A DNA stretch of 64,000 nt from Spinacia oleracea. Lineage: Eukaryota; Streptophyta; Magnoliopsida; Caryophyllales; Amaranthaceae. Under the pieces are notes generated by a model. That model was not told the DNA's origin. It was given only the letters and a program-made list of their open reading frames with translations, and did no database searches. Made by a program: the position numbers and the translations under genes. Location: the NCBI RefSeq assembly GCF_020520425.1, contig NC_079491.1, forward strand, positions 24,605,449 through 24,669,448, read 5' to 3'. Positions 61,817-64,000 of this stretch are shown piece by piece (the stretch's first letter is position 1; every line of letters starts with the position of its first letter).

Positions 61817-64000
61817 CTAAAGCCATTCTCCCATATGCCTAAGCCCCATAGACCTAGTATGACTCTCATGCTTAGGTTGAGCAAGCGGTTTAGTCAGAGG
61901 ATCAGCTACGTTATCCTCAGTATGAACCTTGCTTACTTTCACATCCCCTCTTTCAACGATCTCTCGAATAAGATGGAATCTCCTGAGCACATGTTTGGAT
62001 TTTTGGTGCGATCTGGGTTCCTTGGACTGGGAAATGGCACCATTGTTGTCACAATATAACTCAATGCCATTTTCAATGCTAGGAACTACACCAAGTTCAC
62101 TAATGAACTTTTTGATCCAAACAGCTTCTTTTGCTGCATCACTTGCTGCAATATACTCAGCCTCTGTTGTAGAATCTGCGATGGTACTCTGCTTAGAACT
62201 CTTCCAGCTCACAGCCCCTCCATTGAGACAAAATATGAAACCAGATTGTGATCGGAAATCATCTTTGTCACTTTGGAAGCTTGCATCGGTGTATCCAGTG
62301 GCAACCAACTCATTATCTCCACCATAGACCAAGAAATCATCCTTAGTCCTTCTTAAGTACTTAAGGATATTCTTTGCTGCCATCCAGTGCGCCTCTCCTG
62401 GGTTTGACTGGTATCTGCTGCACATACTCAAAGCATATGCAACATCCGGTCGAGTGCATACCATGGCATACATAATGGACCCTACTGCAGAGGCATAAGG
62501 AACATTACTCATGCGCTTGACCTCATCAGGTGTCGAAGGACACTGAGTCTTGCCAAGTGAAATGCCATGTTGCATGGGAATGAAACCTCTTTTGGAGTTT
62601 TCCAGCTTGAACCTTGCAAGAACCTTATCAATATAAGTCTCTTGGCTAAGTCCAATCATCCTTTTGGATCTATCTCTATGGATCCTTATTCCCAAGATGT
62701 ATTCAGCTTCTCCTAGGTCTTTCATGGAAAAACAACTTTTAAGCCATTCCTTGACTGACTCAAGCATGGTCTTGTCGTTTCCTATGAGAAGTATGTCATC
62801 CACATACAAGACTAGGAAAGCAATACTACTCCCACTCAACTTCTTGTATATACAAGATTCCTCTTCATTTCTGAGGAAGCCAAAAGATTTGACTGCCTCA
62901 TCAAATCTGAGGTTCCAACTCCGGGATGCTTGCTTAAGCCCATAAATGGACTTCTTAAGCTTGCAAACTTTTCTTGGACTGTTTGGATCTTCAAAACCTT
63001 GTGGTTGTGTCATGTACACATCCTCTTTCAAGAACCCATTCAAGAAAGCGGTTTTGACGTCCATCTGCCAGATCTCATAGTCATGAAAGGCAGCAATCGC
63101 AAGAATTATCCTAATGGATTTCAGCATGGCTACTGGTGAGAAGGTTTCATCATAGTCAATACCATGAATTTGTCTAAAACCTTTTGCCACTAGTCTTGCC
63201 TTAAAGACATCAATGTTTCCATCTTTGTCCTTTTTCAGTTTGAAAATCCATTTGCAACCTATGGGTTTAACCCCATCAGGCAAAGCAACCAAGTCCCATA
63301 CTTGATTTTCAAACATCGAATCCATTTCGGATCTCATGGCTTCAAGCCATTTCTCGGAGTCTTGACTCGTCAAAGCATTTGTGTAGCTAATAGGTTCCTC
63401 ATGTTCTAAAATCTCTATTTCAGAACTTTCAGTCAAAAGGAAATCAATATATCTCTTTGACGGAATGACAGTCCTACTAGACCTACGTTGGGGAACAACA
63501 GGAGAAGTTTCCACCTCATTAGGTTGAGGGACTTCGCATGGATTATCTCCAAGTGGGACGGTAGAAGGCGCATGAATGGAATGCACCGCCTCCTGAGCAT
63601 TTTCATGCTGGGTCGTCTCTGACGAGGTGTGAACCTCATCCATTTGTTGCTCATCTCGAATTTCTTCGAGATATACATTACTCCCACTTGTTTTTCTGGA
63701 AATAAACTCCTTTTCCAGAAAGACACCATCGCGAGCAACAAACACTTTGTTTTCGCTTTGGTTGTAGAAGTAGTATCCCTTAGTCTGTTTTGGGTAACCC
63801 ACAAAAAGACACTTATCGGACTTGGGTGAAAGCTTATCAGAAAGTAAACGTTTTACATAAACTTCACAACCCCATGTCCTTAGAAAAGACAATTTTGGAA
63901 CTTTTCCAGTCCACATCTCATATGGCGTCTTTTCTACTGCTTTGGACGGAGCTCTGTTGAGTGTGAATGCCGCTGTTTCAAGCGCAAATCCCCAAAATGA
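61817..64000 (-). CDS. Copia polyprotein, C-terminal part (runs off window)
   Basis: The frame is open from the window edge to a TAG at 61817-61819. The portion before 63916 continues in frame (LNRAPSKAVEKTPYE), so the true start lies outside the window. Visible parts, in order: integrase C-terminus (TPYEMWTGKVPKLSFLRTWG), linker, reverse transcriptase with [13 protein letters not shown] and YVDDILLIG, and RNase H with a CDNNGAIS motif and the closing KHVLRRFHLIRE region. No stop or frameshift is seen in the roughly 727 codons visible. It differs clearly from the Copia at 49738 and belongs to another lineage. Confidence 0.93.
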   Translation of the reverse strand, partial: SFWGFALETAAFTLNRAPSKAVEKTPYEMWTGKVPKLSFLRTWGCEVYVKRLLSDKLSPKSDKCLFVGYPKQTKGYYFYNQSENKVFVARDGVFLEKEFISRKTSGSNVYLEEIRDEQQMDEVHTSSETTQHENAQEAVHSIHAPSTVPLGDNPCEVPQPNEVETSPVVPQRRSSRTVIPSKRYIDFLLTESSEIEILEHEEPISYTNALTSQDSEKWLEAMRSEMDSMFENQVWDLVALPDGVKPIGCKWIFKLKKDKDGNIDVFKARLVAKGFRQIHGIDYDETFSPVAMLKSIRIILAIAAFHDYEIWQMDVKTAFLNGFLKEDVYMTQPQGFEDPNSPRKVCKLKKSIYGLKQASRSWNLRFDEAVKSFGFLRNEEESCIYKKLSGSSIAFLVLYVDDILLIGNDKTMLESVKEWLKSCFSMKDLGEAEYILGIRIHRDRSKRMIGLSQETYIDKVLARFKLENSKRGFIPMQHGISLGKTQCPSTPDEVKRMSNVPYASAVGSIMYAMVCTRPDVAYALSMCSRYQSNPGEAHWMAAKNILKYLRRTKDDFLVYGGDNELVATGYTDASFQSDKDDFRSQSGFIFCLNGGAVSWKSSKQSTIADSTTEAEYIAASDAAKEAVWIKKFISELGVVPSIENGIELYCDNNGAISQSKEPRSHQKSKHVLRRFHLIREIVERGDVKVSKVHTEDNVADPLTKPLAQPKHESHTRSMGLRHMGEWL

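Overview
This window is nuclear DNA of a flowering plant. It is AT-rich, has spliced genes with GT..AG introns, and is dominated by plant transposon families. I infer a Caryophyllales/Amaranthaceae relative (spinach, beet or quinoa type) from the general look of the repeats, such as the recurrent TACTCCGTA motif. That placement is tentative.

Only two host genes are visible. Both encode CASP-like four-helix membrane proteins on the + strand, about 49 kb apart. The first (9655-10426, three exons) is intact. The second (exon 1 at 58609-58835, exon 2 from 60347) is cut inside exon 2 by a Copia retrotransposon that runs off the right end of the window.

Layout. 1-9654: AT-rich DNA with small inverted-repeat elements, a 1.35 kb solo LTR with target duplication, and an LTR remnant. 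9655-10426: CASP-like gene. 10427-15710: a unit of about 5.3 kb (3' flank with a SINE, a heptanucleotide satellite, a Helitron-like element, a LINE fragment). 15711-55268: what I read as a second tandem copy of the same unit, inflated to about 39.6 kb. Inside it sit two CACTA elements carrying captured gene pieces (FAD monooxygenase; SCPL, Y14 and RBX1), a solo Gypsy-type LTR, a GACCGG-rich MITE, a 10 kb Mutator-like element with a Ulp1-associated gene, a non-LTR retrotransposon of the restriction-like-endonuclease type nested in that element, another solo LTR, and a complete Copia element with GAGCA target duplications. 55269-64000: MITEs, an LTR remnant, the interrupted CASP-like paralogue and the 3' half of a minus-strand Copia element.

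The CASP-like genes would act in membrane scaffolds. Everything else is mobile DNA or its debris. The duplicated unit gives an internal clock: each element present in one copy and absent from the other inserted after the duplication. The most interesting items are the restriction-like-endonuclease LINE between TAA tracts, a pair of inverted tRNA-like sequences with structure-preserving base changes, a Copia element whose putative primer site is complementary to its own LTR instead of to a tRNA 3' end, and a CACTA element carrying a 161 bp satellite array.
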